From Hyalella azteca (lineage: Eukaryota > Arthropoda > Malacostraca > Amphipoda > Hyalellidae), in the NCBI RefSeq assembly GCF_000764305.2, contig NW_025947524.1, positions 1-64,000 on the forward strand: a DNA stretch of 64,000 bases. The letters run 5' to 3'. Below are positions 21,098-31,083 of this stretch, piece by piece (position 1 is the stretch's first letter; each line of letters begins with the position of its first letter). Under the pieces are notes generated by a model that worked only from the letters and a program-made list of their open reading frames with translations, was not told the origin of the DNA and did no database searches. The position numbers were made by a program, and so were the translations under genes.

Positions 21098-22915
21098 CTG
21101 CGCACAGCAGACTATGTCATCGAATATGTACGGAAAATACGGAAATTAAAGTAACGACGATCCTCATAATCTGAATTTTGACCGTCTGGATATGCAACAT
21201 TTCCTTGTTTATTTCTTGCACCTCATTTCTAGTAATGAACAAGCGACCTGGCTATGATATTATTCCATAAACATGAACTAACTATATGAACACTAACAAA
21301 AACAAACAATAAGCCATGAGCGCAAAAAAAGCTTATCTATATCCGACAAATTTTTAATATTTATAATATAATGACACGTGTGTTACTAGTGTCTAGTGAC
21401 ACGTGTGTTACTAGTGTCTAGTGACACGTGTGTTACTAGTGTCTAGTGACACGTGTGTTACTAGTGCTAGTATCCCTCTGTTACTAATAACCCATCGGTT
21501 ATTAGTACTAGTAAGCCCGCAGGACTAGCAAACTAATAACTCAACGCTGCACCGATCATGATCATGGGTAGACAGACAGCAACTCTCGTTCACAGACATT
21601 CACGCATTAATAACATTGAAAACTGTTCAGATATCCACAGAATATAGAAAATGCATCTTATCATACCCGTAGAAATATTATAAATCAGTAAAAAAACAGG
21701 TAGTCGATGAACTGCAAATGAGAAAGGCTATGAACAGAGGACGACATTAAGTGAATCTACGGGATTCATGCATAATGTTTAACTTACTTTTCTTGAAGTG
21801 ACTTGTTCAAATACGTACACATACGCCAATTAATTAACCTTAACAAGTTAATTTTTTACGTTACTAACGTTAATTGTATATTACATTATAATAACGTTAA
21901 TATAACGTTAATTTTTAACGTTAATAAATCATTAAATAAATTTATTTTTACAGGCACGTTGTGGCTGCGAAGATGATTTTATTTATTGATTTATTATCTT
22001 TATATTAACAGATGAGAATTAAAGCTGCAATGATGATGTAAATATTGTAGTTTGATATTGCTTGAAATATTGCATTGCTTGAAATATAGCATCAATTATC
22101 ATATATTGATAATTGATGTAAATTCTTTAACACCGGTTTGAAAATAGCTATTGAGGAAGCAAATATATTTTGCAGACACAAGCAACTTACTACCGCAACC
22201 CTAGAATAGCGGGAGCTAAATACAACATAAGCTGCAGTAAATACAGGAAAATTGGACTGAGAGTCAAATTAATTTATGAGGAATTGCTAAATGCCTTAGA
22301 ATCATCAGCTGAGAATTCCTCCAAGAACGGATAGCGAAATTAAGCAAACCGAAACGCTAGCAGCTTATACTGCGGTAGAGAGAACCGAGCTGTTGAAATT
22401 CAAGATTATTATCTTCACGCATCTATTAACGCTGATTATTATGATGATTAGCATGATTATTATGATGATGGGCACAATTATTTATTATAGTAATTATTGA
22501 CGGTAAAGAACTTTAGAATTAAATGTGTACCATGAATGTTGAAAATAGAGTGGGTAGTGAGAAAGTAGAAAATAAAATGCGTCCCAAGAATGTGTAAAAA
22601 TGGGAAAAATCTTTGCATGCCCCCTTCAGTGACTTGTGAAATTTACTTGATAGTTGTCATTTACTTTCAGCGGTTCCAACAAAATATTGCTGGACGTACT
22701 CCAGAGGTTGTATAAATAATGCAAAATGTACGTTACGAAATATGTTTTTTTTTGCTTGGTGATGAAGTAGTGCGTCATTCCCACGCATGGGGAAAATTGT
22801 CAAGCATTGAAACTTACCCCGCCAGAACATATTGCCGAAAATAGTGCAATTTTCCAAGATTAATAAAAACTAACTCAATTACGTACATTTTAGTATTCGA
22901 TATCCTGCTTCTCAC
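21098..22915. other. AT-rich intron-like stretch with a CACGTG tandem array
   Basis: No exon could be supported. It contains the 25-bp array at 21372-21469, a cluster of AACGTTAAT-type motifs at about 21850-21930, and simple ATT/GAT-rich runs near 22440-22480. If the minus-strand gene is real, this is probably one of its introns. Confidence 0.35.
21372..21469. repeat. 25-bp tandem array with CACGTG, four copies
   Basis: Four units of TGACACGTGTGTTACTAGTG plus TCTAG are arranged head to tail, the last ending early. Each unit carries the palindromic E-box CACGTG and the palindrome ACTAGT. Confidence 0.95.
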
Positions 22916-23000
22916 CATAGTGAAGATGCTGACAGCGCCAGCAGCCCGTCTCGTGGTGATATTGTAGCATAAATAGTGCACTTCCCGCCGCCTCGATAAT
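22916..23000 (-). CDS. Candidate upstream exon of the minus-strand membrane-protein gene
   Basis: On the minus strand an acceptor (GCTTACAG) and donor (GTGAGA) frame 85 nt, reading CYNITTRRAAGAVSIFTM at its end in a phase-0 exit that would match the exon starting at 21097. The hydrophobic stretch is short, and an intermediate exon would be needed for a normal membrane span. The first 30 bp are duplicated at about 23055-23090. It may be a decayed exon instead. Confidence 0.25.
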
Positions 23001-23280
23001 CTGTAAGCATCATATAATAAATCAGCATACACTTCACTTATAAACATAGAAGAGTAAATAGTGCACTTCCCGCCACCTAAATAATCTGCTGATAACAAAG
23101 AAGAGCATCATACAAAATAATAACCGGGAATAAACGATTGAATTGTTTACATTCAGCAAGACATTACATTATTAACTATTACAGAATAAAGAATTCAATC
23201 CGTACATCACGTGAAAACTTGATGGAAGGCGCATGTGGTAAGCGAGGTGAGCACATGCTGTGATACCAGATTCCTGCCTG

Positions 23281-23565
23281 CGTGGTGAGCATACATTGAG
23301 TTGCGTGAGCGAGTGGTAAGCGCTGCGCTCACTGCCTTACGTGAGCGCACGGGGAGTATACATTGCGCTACGTGAGCGCGTGATGAGCGCTCACTGCCTC
23401 ACGTGAGCGCATGGTGAGCATACAATGCGTTGCGTGAGCGAGTGATGAGCGCTCACTGCCTCACGTGAGCGCATGGTGAGCATACATTGCGCTGCGTGAA
23501 CGCGTGATGAGCGCTCACTGCCTCACGTGAGCGCATGGGGAGCGTATCCTGCGTTGCGTGCACGC
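23281..23565. repeat. About 62-bp CpG-rich minisatellite
   Basis: About 4.5 units of TGAGCGCATGGTGAGCATAC, TTGCGTGAGCGAGTGATGAG and CGCTCACTGCCTCACG occur in order. CpG density is strikingly higher than in the AT-rich neighbourhood, and units differ by a few substitutions. Confidence 0.9.
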
Positions 23566-23571
23566 GCGATT

Positions 23572-23715
23572 TGTTCGTAACGCCAGAAGATCATGAACTT
23601 TGCCTATAATTTATTCGTCACGCACGAGCCAAACATATCCTTAACTAACACACGCACGTTTGTTAACGCACGCACTTTGCTATCACGAAAATGCGGGTAC
23701 AAATTCAATGCAAAA
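23572..23715. repeat. Dispersed duplicate block, partner of 27762-27905
   Basis: About 140 bp containing GTTCGTAACGCCAGAAGATC, AAACATATCCTTAACTAACA and a GTACAAAT end match the block at 27762-27905 in the same orientation, with scattered substitutions and indels. Each block lies a short way upstream, in minus-strand terms, of a weak exon-like stretch (22916-23000 and 27466-27624). The pair may mark an old segmental duplication. Confidence 0.65.
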
Positions 23716-24436
23716 CTCCACCGGTCACCTTAGTAACATGCCCAAACAAAACTTCTGCAAAGTGTTTCAATCAAAATAATACTTTCATCTTTTTACGTTA
23801 CACACGCAATGCAAAAACCATCATGCATGGATGTTAAACATGTTTTACAGCGCAGGCTGTAAAATGAAAACAACCCGAGTTGAACCTGCAGAGAACATCA
23901 ATCAGAGGATATGAATTCATTCTAGACTCGAGTTTTAGACACAATACCTAGCTGGGCCAGAAATGCTGGTCATCGTTCCCATATCTAAACAAATTTCTGT
24001 TTAGAAATTAACGAACGAAAATAAATTATATATAGAACCATAATTATCATAGGGTACTAGTAATAAGTTTAATTGATTAAACCAATTTTACAGCTCCTTT
24101 GGATGATTCATACATTTAATCTGAAACCAGACTGTTTTCATTTTTAGTAAAAGAAGTTTGTTTCATAAAATCTAAGCTAAAATAAATAAGCTATTACGAA
24201 GGAACAAATTATTTCCTACAAAAACTGAAAATATTTCACTGAATGATAGGTTTATAACAGCCGGTCGTTGTGACGCAATCTTATGAAAAATTCCCTTACT
24301 CCACTTGGCAAGATTTGGTTTTCGTATTCAGGAAACTTAATCCCGCTTCAGAGCCATGCAATTTCAACTCCCGCGTAGTCCGAGTGATTATAGAGCATAA
24401 GCTTTGATGTATCGTCGAGTCGTAACGTAGGTGTTA

Positions 24437-24474
24437 TTACGTCACAAGCATGACGTCATGAGTAGCTCACGTGC
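24437..24474. promoter_or_regulatory. CRE/E-box cluster
   Basis: ATTACGTCA at 24437, palindromic TGACGTCA at 24451-24458 and an E-box CACGTG at about 24469-24474 lie within 40 bp. They could form a CREB/ATF plus bHLH control element, but no gene start was tied to them. Confidence 0.25.
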
Positions 24475-25774
24475 TGCAAATTGTCCGGTCAATGCAAAGC
24501 TGTGATTCTTTATTACGACAGCTCCGTGACCTTCACCCTCAGTTATAATCTCAGTTTATGCGGACTGCTTGGGGCGCTGGAACAAAGAAAGACAGGATTC
24601 TTCGTGCCTAAACTTTGGCATATACTGCGAGATTCCTCATATGTATAAGCACACGGCAAGATTCTGCATGCATAAGCATTCGACGATACTCCTTTATACA
24701 TCAGCATAAACATAATTAAATAGGTCTGCCAGCGAGAGTCGTATCCCAGGAGCGAGTTTACAGTTGACTGAGGCAAGAAATTACATTTGTTGTTTGGTTA
24801 CAAAAAAATGCGAGAGTGAATACCTCCGGGTACTTAATTGAAATTACCATTCATTTAATAGTAATGCTACATAATAAAAAATCTATGAAAAAATTCAAGA
24901 TTAAAGGCTTACGGATACTGAACTAATATCTATTATCTCCATAGTAATATGACAGCAACAACATCATAGACCCCGGAGAGCACAGTTCGAAGAAAATCGA
25001 ATGTTCTTGAAGCATCGTCTCGTCTTTATGAGTGAAAAGTTTGGACAATTTCATTATTGCAGCTAGAAAACGTTTAATGTTAGGCCAGGATGTACGGATA
25101 TAAACCTCAAAACAATCATTGAATTTTCAACTCACAAAACTCTAATTTAATAAGTCCCAGAAATGTAGTTTCATATGCAATATCGCTCCGTTGCCGTAAA
25201 TTTTTTCGCGAAAGGTACTATTGATTTCCATGAATTTGCAGCAGAAAAAAAAACAAAGAATGTGGCAAGTTAACTACGGAACTTGGCGATAACCTTAGCA
25301 CAGCACGCAAGACGTCTACACCCAACACAAAGCTATGAGGTATACTGCCATGCCTAGCAAACTCTTGCATGAAGCTTCAATTATAATGGATTGCGCTGTT
25401 CCATCGATTACAAAAATGGTTACCTATACATTTAGTCTATTTTATGTACAAATGGGAATTACAGAAAATTCTTAGATAATTACTCTTTTTTCCATGAAGA
25501 GCTCATTGAGAAAGTAGAGAACATGATTCCCTAAAAAAACACATATTAAAGTGCGACCTACCGCATAGCACGTCTGATTTTATCGATAACTTTTGTTTTT
25601 ACCTCTCAGCGAGACTATATTTCTCGGCATATATTCACGATCCTTCATGCTCTTATGAATACTTGAATTTTTGTTGTCTAAATGTAGAAACAAACAAGTT
25701 CGAAAGACTCGTGTATAAGCGATGCAAATGCGATGCAAAAACACGGGATTGCAATTACTGATAGCGATCATAAT

Positions 25775-26435
25775 AGTGCGGCTCATGGTCGAGCAGCTCA
25801 TAATCGTACAGCTCATAATCGAGCAGCTCATGATCGAGCAGCTCATAGTCGTACAGCTCATAATCGTACAGCTCATGATCGAGCAGCTCATAGTCGTACA
25901 GCTCATAATCGTACAGCTCATGATCGAGCAGCTCATAATCGTACAGCTCATAATCGAGCAGCTCATAGTCGTACAGCTCATGATCGAGCAGCTCATAGTC
26001 ATGCGACTTGTGGTCGAGCAGCTCATATAGTCGTACAGCTCATGATCGTGCAGCTCATAGTCATGCGACTTGTGGTCGAGCAGCTCATATAGTCGTACAG
26101 CTCATGATCGTGCAGCTCATAGTCATGCGACTTGCGGTCGAGCAGCTCATATAGTCGTACAGCTCATGATCGTGCAGCTCATAGTAATGCGACTTATGGT
26201 CGAGCAGCTCATAGTCATGCAACTTGTGGTCGAGCAGCTCATAGTCGTACAGATCAAGATCGTGCAGCTCATAGTAATGCGACTTATGGTCGAGCAGCTC
26301 ATAGTCGTACAGCTCATGATCGCGCAACTCATAGTAATGCGACTTATGGTCGAGCAGCTCATAGTCATGCGACTTGTGGTCGAGCAGCTCATAGTCATGC
26401 GGCTCATGGTCGAACGGTTCGTGATCATGCGGTGC
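25775..26435. repeat. 15-bp minisatellite, about 44 units, open on both strands
   Basis: The base unit is CGAGCAGCTCATAAT, with CGTACAGCTCAT and CGAGCAGCTCATGAT variants. After about 25990 a higher-order repeat of roughly 70 bp appears (GTCATGCGACTTGTGGTCGA). Because 15 is a multiple of three, several frames on both strands stay open for over 100 codons, giving pentapeptides such as RAAHN (+) and MSCTI (minus). These frames are consequences of the repeat and are not called as genes. Confidence 0.95.
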
Positions 26436-26668
26436 ACACGCCTGCGCTTCTATATATCAAAGTTAAACATTAAGAGTTTTTTAAGCTTGCTGACGTTACT
26501 GGACGAGTTCTTTGAGGGCTTCGCATTGAAACTTTTCACGCACGCAGCAAGAAACTGGGAGAAAGCGTCCACGAACGCATCATATTTAGATACATTTAAT
26601 GAAAATAGTCAAGAATTTCACTTTATCCATTCATCAAAAGTGGATAGAAACGAGTTTCTTCGAAGACT

Positions 26669-26957
26669 CATCACAGACAGCTCCCTGCAGTATTGACTGT
26701 CATATACTGTATACTGATAGAGAATATACATCACGGACAGCACCCTGCAGTATTGACTGTCATATACTGTATACTGATAGAGAATATACATCACGGACAG
26801 CACCCTGCAGTACTAACTGGCTAGAGAATATACATCACGGACAGCACCCTGCAGTACTAACTGGCATATACTGTACTGTACTGACTGGCATATACTGTAC
26901 TGTATATACTGACTGGCATATACTGTACTGTACTGACTGGCATATACTGTATACTGG
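26669..26957. repeat. 60-bp minisatellite grading into a 22-26-bp repeat
   Basis: Units starting CATCACGGACAGCACCCTGC begin at 26669, 26729, 26789 and 26833, the third shortened to 44 bp. The array then changes into repeats of CTGACTGGCATATACTGTAC up to 26957. Confidence 0.9.
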
Positions 26958-27465
26958 TCGAGCAGGCAGGGCAATTGTCGTGACTGTTGACCTTCACAGC
27001 CTCGCTAAGAATAGCGTTAGGTCGTTACCGCGACTGCGCTCCTGTTGCTAATATGGACGCCAATATTGCGGCATAATTGAGTCTCAAATTAATTTGTTCA
27101 ACGCAAAGCACAAAGGAAGAGCTTTCAACTAAACTACAATCAAGATTCTAGTGAGCGCGGAACAAAGGAACTCGCAATTAAATATGCAGGACATAAGTCC
27201 AAGAGAGGAACAGAGATAACGTGCAGCTTTGAATTTACAGGTAGAAGACCCCGTATAGCTGGAACAGTAATGTCATCAGGAGATTGATAGTTAAATTTGC
27301 TGCATAAAATATCATTCAATGAATGTTTGTGATGTGCATCAGTTAACACCGAGTTCAGGTATATAGATAATACATTCAATGTTTACATAAATGTTATGAT
27401 CCAGCAAATACTGCGCGAGTCATTCAAGTCCACCGTAAACAAGACCTGCATTTCCCGCACATGCG

Positions 27466-27624
27466 CTAAAGCCTATAGAATATCACAGGATATTTACGAT
27501 CCATCCTACTCCGAATAGCCCCCAGTTTTCTGCAGTAAAAATAAATGGTCGCTATTGGTATCATCCACATAAAAAACGTGAGCCACACAGCAGCGGTGCG
27601 AGTCACGGCACTATAGACCGCCAT
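27466..27624 (-). pseudogene. Possible small membrane-segment reading frame or decayed exon
   Basis: A 52-codon minus-strand frame starts at an ATG in good context (AACATGG), reading MAVYSAVTRTAAVWLTFFMW then a second hydrophobic run ending IYFYC and a basic tail. The TRTAAVWL pattern resembles the candidate exon at 22916-23000 (TTRRAAGAV) and a stretch at about 31085-31140 (THAAVIWLT). No donor fits cleanly where the 22.9-kb candidate has one. It could be a paralogous or decayed exon, or chance. Confidence 0.2.
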
Positions 27625-27761
27625 GTTAACTGCAGAACAAAGCGAATTTTTTCGACGGAGTCGTGAAGAACAAAGGGAGTTGTTGTTCTGACTAACAATC
27701 AACTCTACGAGAGCAGGAATTAACAGAATACGTAAACATAAGCATGATTTGTTCGCGAGTT

Positions 27762-27905
27762 ATTGGTTCGGAACGCCGGAAGATCGTGAAGATGAATTTA
27801 TTTGTCACGGACGAGTCAAACATATCCTTCACTAACACACTCGTTTGATATCGTGACAAACTTCGCTATAACACGAATATGCGAGTACAAATACAATGTA
27901 GAAAA
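27762..27905. repeat. Dispersed duplicate block, partner of 23572-23715
   Basis: This is the same-orientation copy of the block at 23572-23715, sharing AACGCC, GGAAGATC-type sequence, AAACATATCCTT and a GTACAAAT end. Divergence is moderate, suggesting an old duplication. Confidence 0.65.
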
Positions 27906-28339
27906 TAAAAATTTTACCACCTTAACTTGTTCACATCATTGTAAAGATGACCCGATTCGTACACTTAAATCGTTTTGAGTGATAACTGGGTGAGATTAGT
28001 GTTATTAGATGAAAAACTCGCACTACGCACTACCATATTACAAACAGAAGGTGGCATATCATTTTTTTCCTCACTTCGGTTGCTCATTTCTCTTTTATAG
28101 TCGTCGTGCCAACTTAGAATTGCCTCCTCCTAACCAAAATTTTGCCACTAATACACTTATGAAAGCAAGAATTGCGAACAAATTTTTCAGCAAAAAGCAA
28201 ATTAATACAGACTTCAAAGTAAATTGTGCATCAATTCGAACTTTTGCTATACTACCACATGGCGACAAGGCGTTATTGAATTACTGCCCTAGTATTGTTC
28301 CTGCCACCACTCTTTAATCAGGGTCATTGAGTACGCAGT

Positions 28340-28858
28340 GTGAATGGACACTATGGACGGATTCTGACTAGAAATTTCTATATTGCTTTTCATACGTGCA
28401 TGAAAAGTCAAGAGCACTTAAACGGGCGACCAAACATCACTGACGTATCGAAAACCATAGGCATAATTGAAGAACACATGTGCAAGGCAGGAAATAGAGA
28501 AAAAACGTTGTACCTCAGTACCATTCACATGACTGTCATGGGAAGTTCAGATGTGATTATGATATCAAATATTCGCAAAGTATATTCAAATCAGAAAAAT
28601 AATTCGCATAAAATTGTGAAATTCTTGGTACAAACAATTAGTAAAATGCACACTGGAACACGATTGAGACCTGTTAGCTTACTTTATCAAGAAAACGACG
28701 GGGAAAATTTTCCTTGTTGCAGTTTGAGTTCACGAATTTTTGGTTTTACACGTTACTTCGCAACGAAGTTTACTTTAGAATTGCAAGACAAGGAAACAGA
28801 AGCCAGTGCAGTCGTGCATGTTATTGTTGGCAGAACATATTCAGTTGGCTCCTGCTAA
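28340..28858 (+). CDS. Orphan 172-codon reading frame of unknown nature
   Basis: This is the longest uninterrupted frame in the middle of the window not made of repeats. It starts MNGHYGRILT and ends RTYSVGSC. No domain, signal peptide or membrane helix is recognisable. The base composition matches the AT-rich surroundings, unlike the GC-richer true exons. It could be part of a degenerate mobile element or simply chance. Confidence 0.12.
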   Translation: MNGHYGRILTRNFYIAFHTCMKSQEHLNGRPNITDVSKTIGIIEEHMCKAGNREKTLYLSTIHMTVMGSSDVIMISNIRKVYSNQKNNSHKIVKFLVQTISKMHTGTRLRPVSLLYQENDGENFPCCSLSSRIFGFTRYFATKFTLELQDKETEASAVVHVIVGRTYSVGSC

Positions 28859-28878
28859 GTGGCCTCAAGCAAACGGTG

Positions 28879-28935
28879 TACGATCGCACCAACACGCAAG
28901 ATCGATGCGTCAACGAGCCAGTTGAGCTACATGCC
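28879..28935 (-). repeat. Possible tRNA-derived SINE head (A-box and weak B-box)
   Basis: On the minus strand TAGCTCAACTGG (28918-28929) matches the Pol III A-box consensus TRGYNNARYNGG exactly. A weaker B-box-like GGTGCGATC follows about 28 bp later (28882-28890). The two halves do not fold into a proper tRNA cloverleaf by eye, so this is at best a decayed SINE. Confidence 0.2.
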
Positions 28936-29568
28936 TTTCGTCTCTAAGGTGATCGCAATTAAACACGTGTTCGAACATAACGCTGCATGTTGGTGCCAAA
29001 CATCTCAATAAAATGTTCATTATGATGTTAATCTTTGTTTCTTCATTCGACAAGAAGTTCTTGAAGAGCTGAAAAAATATTACGCCAAATGGTACGTGGT
29101 TATTAGGGAAGGTCATGACACAAATGAAATATGAGATCATGAGAGAATTAAAACACATCAAGTTAGTGATGATATTAATAAAACATTATTAATTTTTTGT
29201 AATAACATATATTTTATATGTGATTAACTAACGCATAAAAATAAATGATCATGATACAAGCATGAAATCCAGGAATCGACAATTTATGGAACCTGACAAG
29301 CACTAAAAATGGAAACGAACAGATTATAGTTAAAAAATGCAATATGAACTAAAATATGAAGTACAAGAATTCTTCAAAAGTTTCAAACACTCACTTTGAC
29401 ATTTGTTTCTCATGACCAACATTTCAACTCAGTACAAGAGCAAATGCCAATAAAGGAATTTCACCACAAAGACAAACACAAAATAAATAAAGTATGCTCG
29501 TCATATCAATAAAAAATTTTCAAAAATATATTAACTAAAGTTTCATGCGCTGATGCCAGTGAATATAA

Positions 29569-29602
29569 CGATCCCAGTCTGGCGTCCGCCAGACTGGGAT
29601 CG
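29569..29602. repeat. Perfect 16-bp inverted repeat with a 2-nt centre
   Basis: The arms CGATCCCAGTCTGGCG and its exact reverse complement are separated by TC. Flanking AATATA and TATATT could lengthen the stem with a bulge. It is GC-rich within very AT-rich DNA. Confidence 0.9.
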
Positions 29603-30073
29603 GCAGCTATATTTATCTCCCTCCATTTAGAGCGATTGCATGACCTCCTCAGAAAGTTAGCTATTAATACAAATCAACTTTAAATTACTTCATCTAAAAT
29701 GATAAATTAATTTTGAAATTTTGATCTGAAAGGCTAAAGATTATGCAGTTTATCAATATCCATCAGGGTGGATTTCGAATGCTATTATTAAATAAAATGG
29801 ATTTCGCAGAGGACAATTCAAACAATATTTTTTTAGTTCTGTGGGCAGGTCACTCAAGACAATACTGGACTTACTTTATACTAAATTTACATTTCCGTCA
29901 TGCCTCGAAGAGCAATAACTGATCAGTGCAACAGCCTACATCTGATGATTGTTACTGTAGGCCGGATGATGATATTTTATACCCCGACGGTTGACTATGT
30001 CAGTCCACTTACATATGATAATTTTTCACGCATCACATCAACTATCGTGCTGGCTACCAAGTGATCGGAGGTG

Positions 30074-31083
30074 AACATCTCTGAGGTCAGAGGCTATCGA
30101 CAGAACAATAACCGGTTAATGTAGAGCAGCCATATAACAACAGCAGCAGCCATGAAGGAGCATATATATGTATAGATGCGAGGACTGGAATAGCTCCCAA
30201 CACAATTGGGGATCTCGCAGTTGAGGAGACTCGTTCTGGTAACGGGCCGATGACGTGCCTTTGTGTCGCCAAGACTCAGGCGTTCAGGTAATAAATGGCT
30301 GGATCCGTCACCAGAACTACCAATACATTTATTATTGTCCAGCCACTAAACTCTTATAGCTTTTTAATGTACACCATGATCGTATAAAGGTTCCCAATTG
30401 GTATATTATTTTGAAAATTGAATGACGGTATACTGGAAATTTTTTACAAGATTTTGCACAAAAAACCATCAAACCTAATCCATGTATTTTTTGCTTCAAA
30501 TATTAGATCGAATGTACGCAAATACCTAAAAGCAGACATTCAACAATGGCTCGATGCCAAGAAATACTTCAAACACAAACATCTCTGAGGTCAGAGGCTA
30601 TCGACAGAACAATAACCGGTTAATGTACTGCAGCCATATAACAACAGCGGCAGCCATGAAGGAGCATATATATGTATAGGTGCAGAGACTGGAATAGCTC
30701 CCAACACAATGGGGGATCTCGCAGTTGAGGAGACTCGTTCTGGTAACGGGCCGATGACGTGCCTTTGTGTCACCAGGACTCAGGCGTTCAGATAATAAAT
30801 GGCTGGATCCGTCATCAGAACTACCAATACATTAATTATTGTCCAGCCAATAAACTCTTATAGCCTTTCGATGTACACCATGATCGTATAAAGGTTCCCA
30901 ATTGTTATATTATTTTGGAAATTGAATTTTAAATTTTGGAAATTTTTACACATTTTCGCATAAAAAAATCATCAAACCTAATCTATGTATTTTTTGCTGC
31001 AAATAGTAAATCGAATGTATGCAAATACCTAAAAACAGACATCTGACAATGGCTCGATGCAAAGAAATACTTCCAACACAATA
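30074..31083. repeat. About 506-bp tandem duplication
   Basis: Two units begin with CATCTCTGAGGTCAGAGGCT at about 30076 and 30583. Both run through matching blocks (GGGATCTCGCAGTTGAGGAG, CTCATTATTGTCC-like sequence) and end at TGGCTCGATGC and AATACTTC, near 30570 and 31075. Identity is high, with a few substitutions and small indels. Each copy carries the same 60-codon minus-strand frame, which has no recognisable domain. Confidence 0.85.

Noticed and set aside
26070..26696. 208-codon plus-strand frame through the 15-bp minisatellite
   Set aside because: About half is the repeat itself, and the rest has no domain, start context or splice sites.
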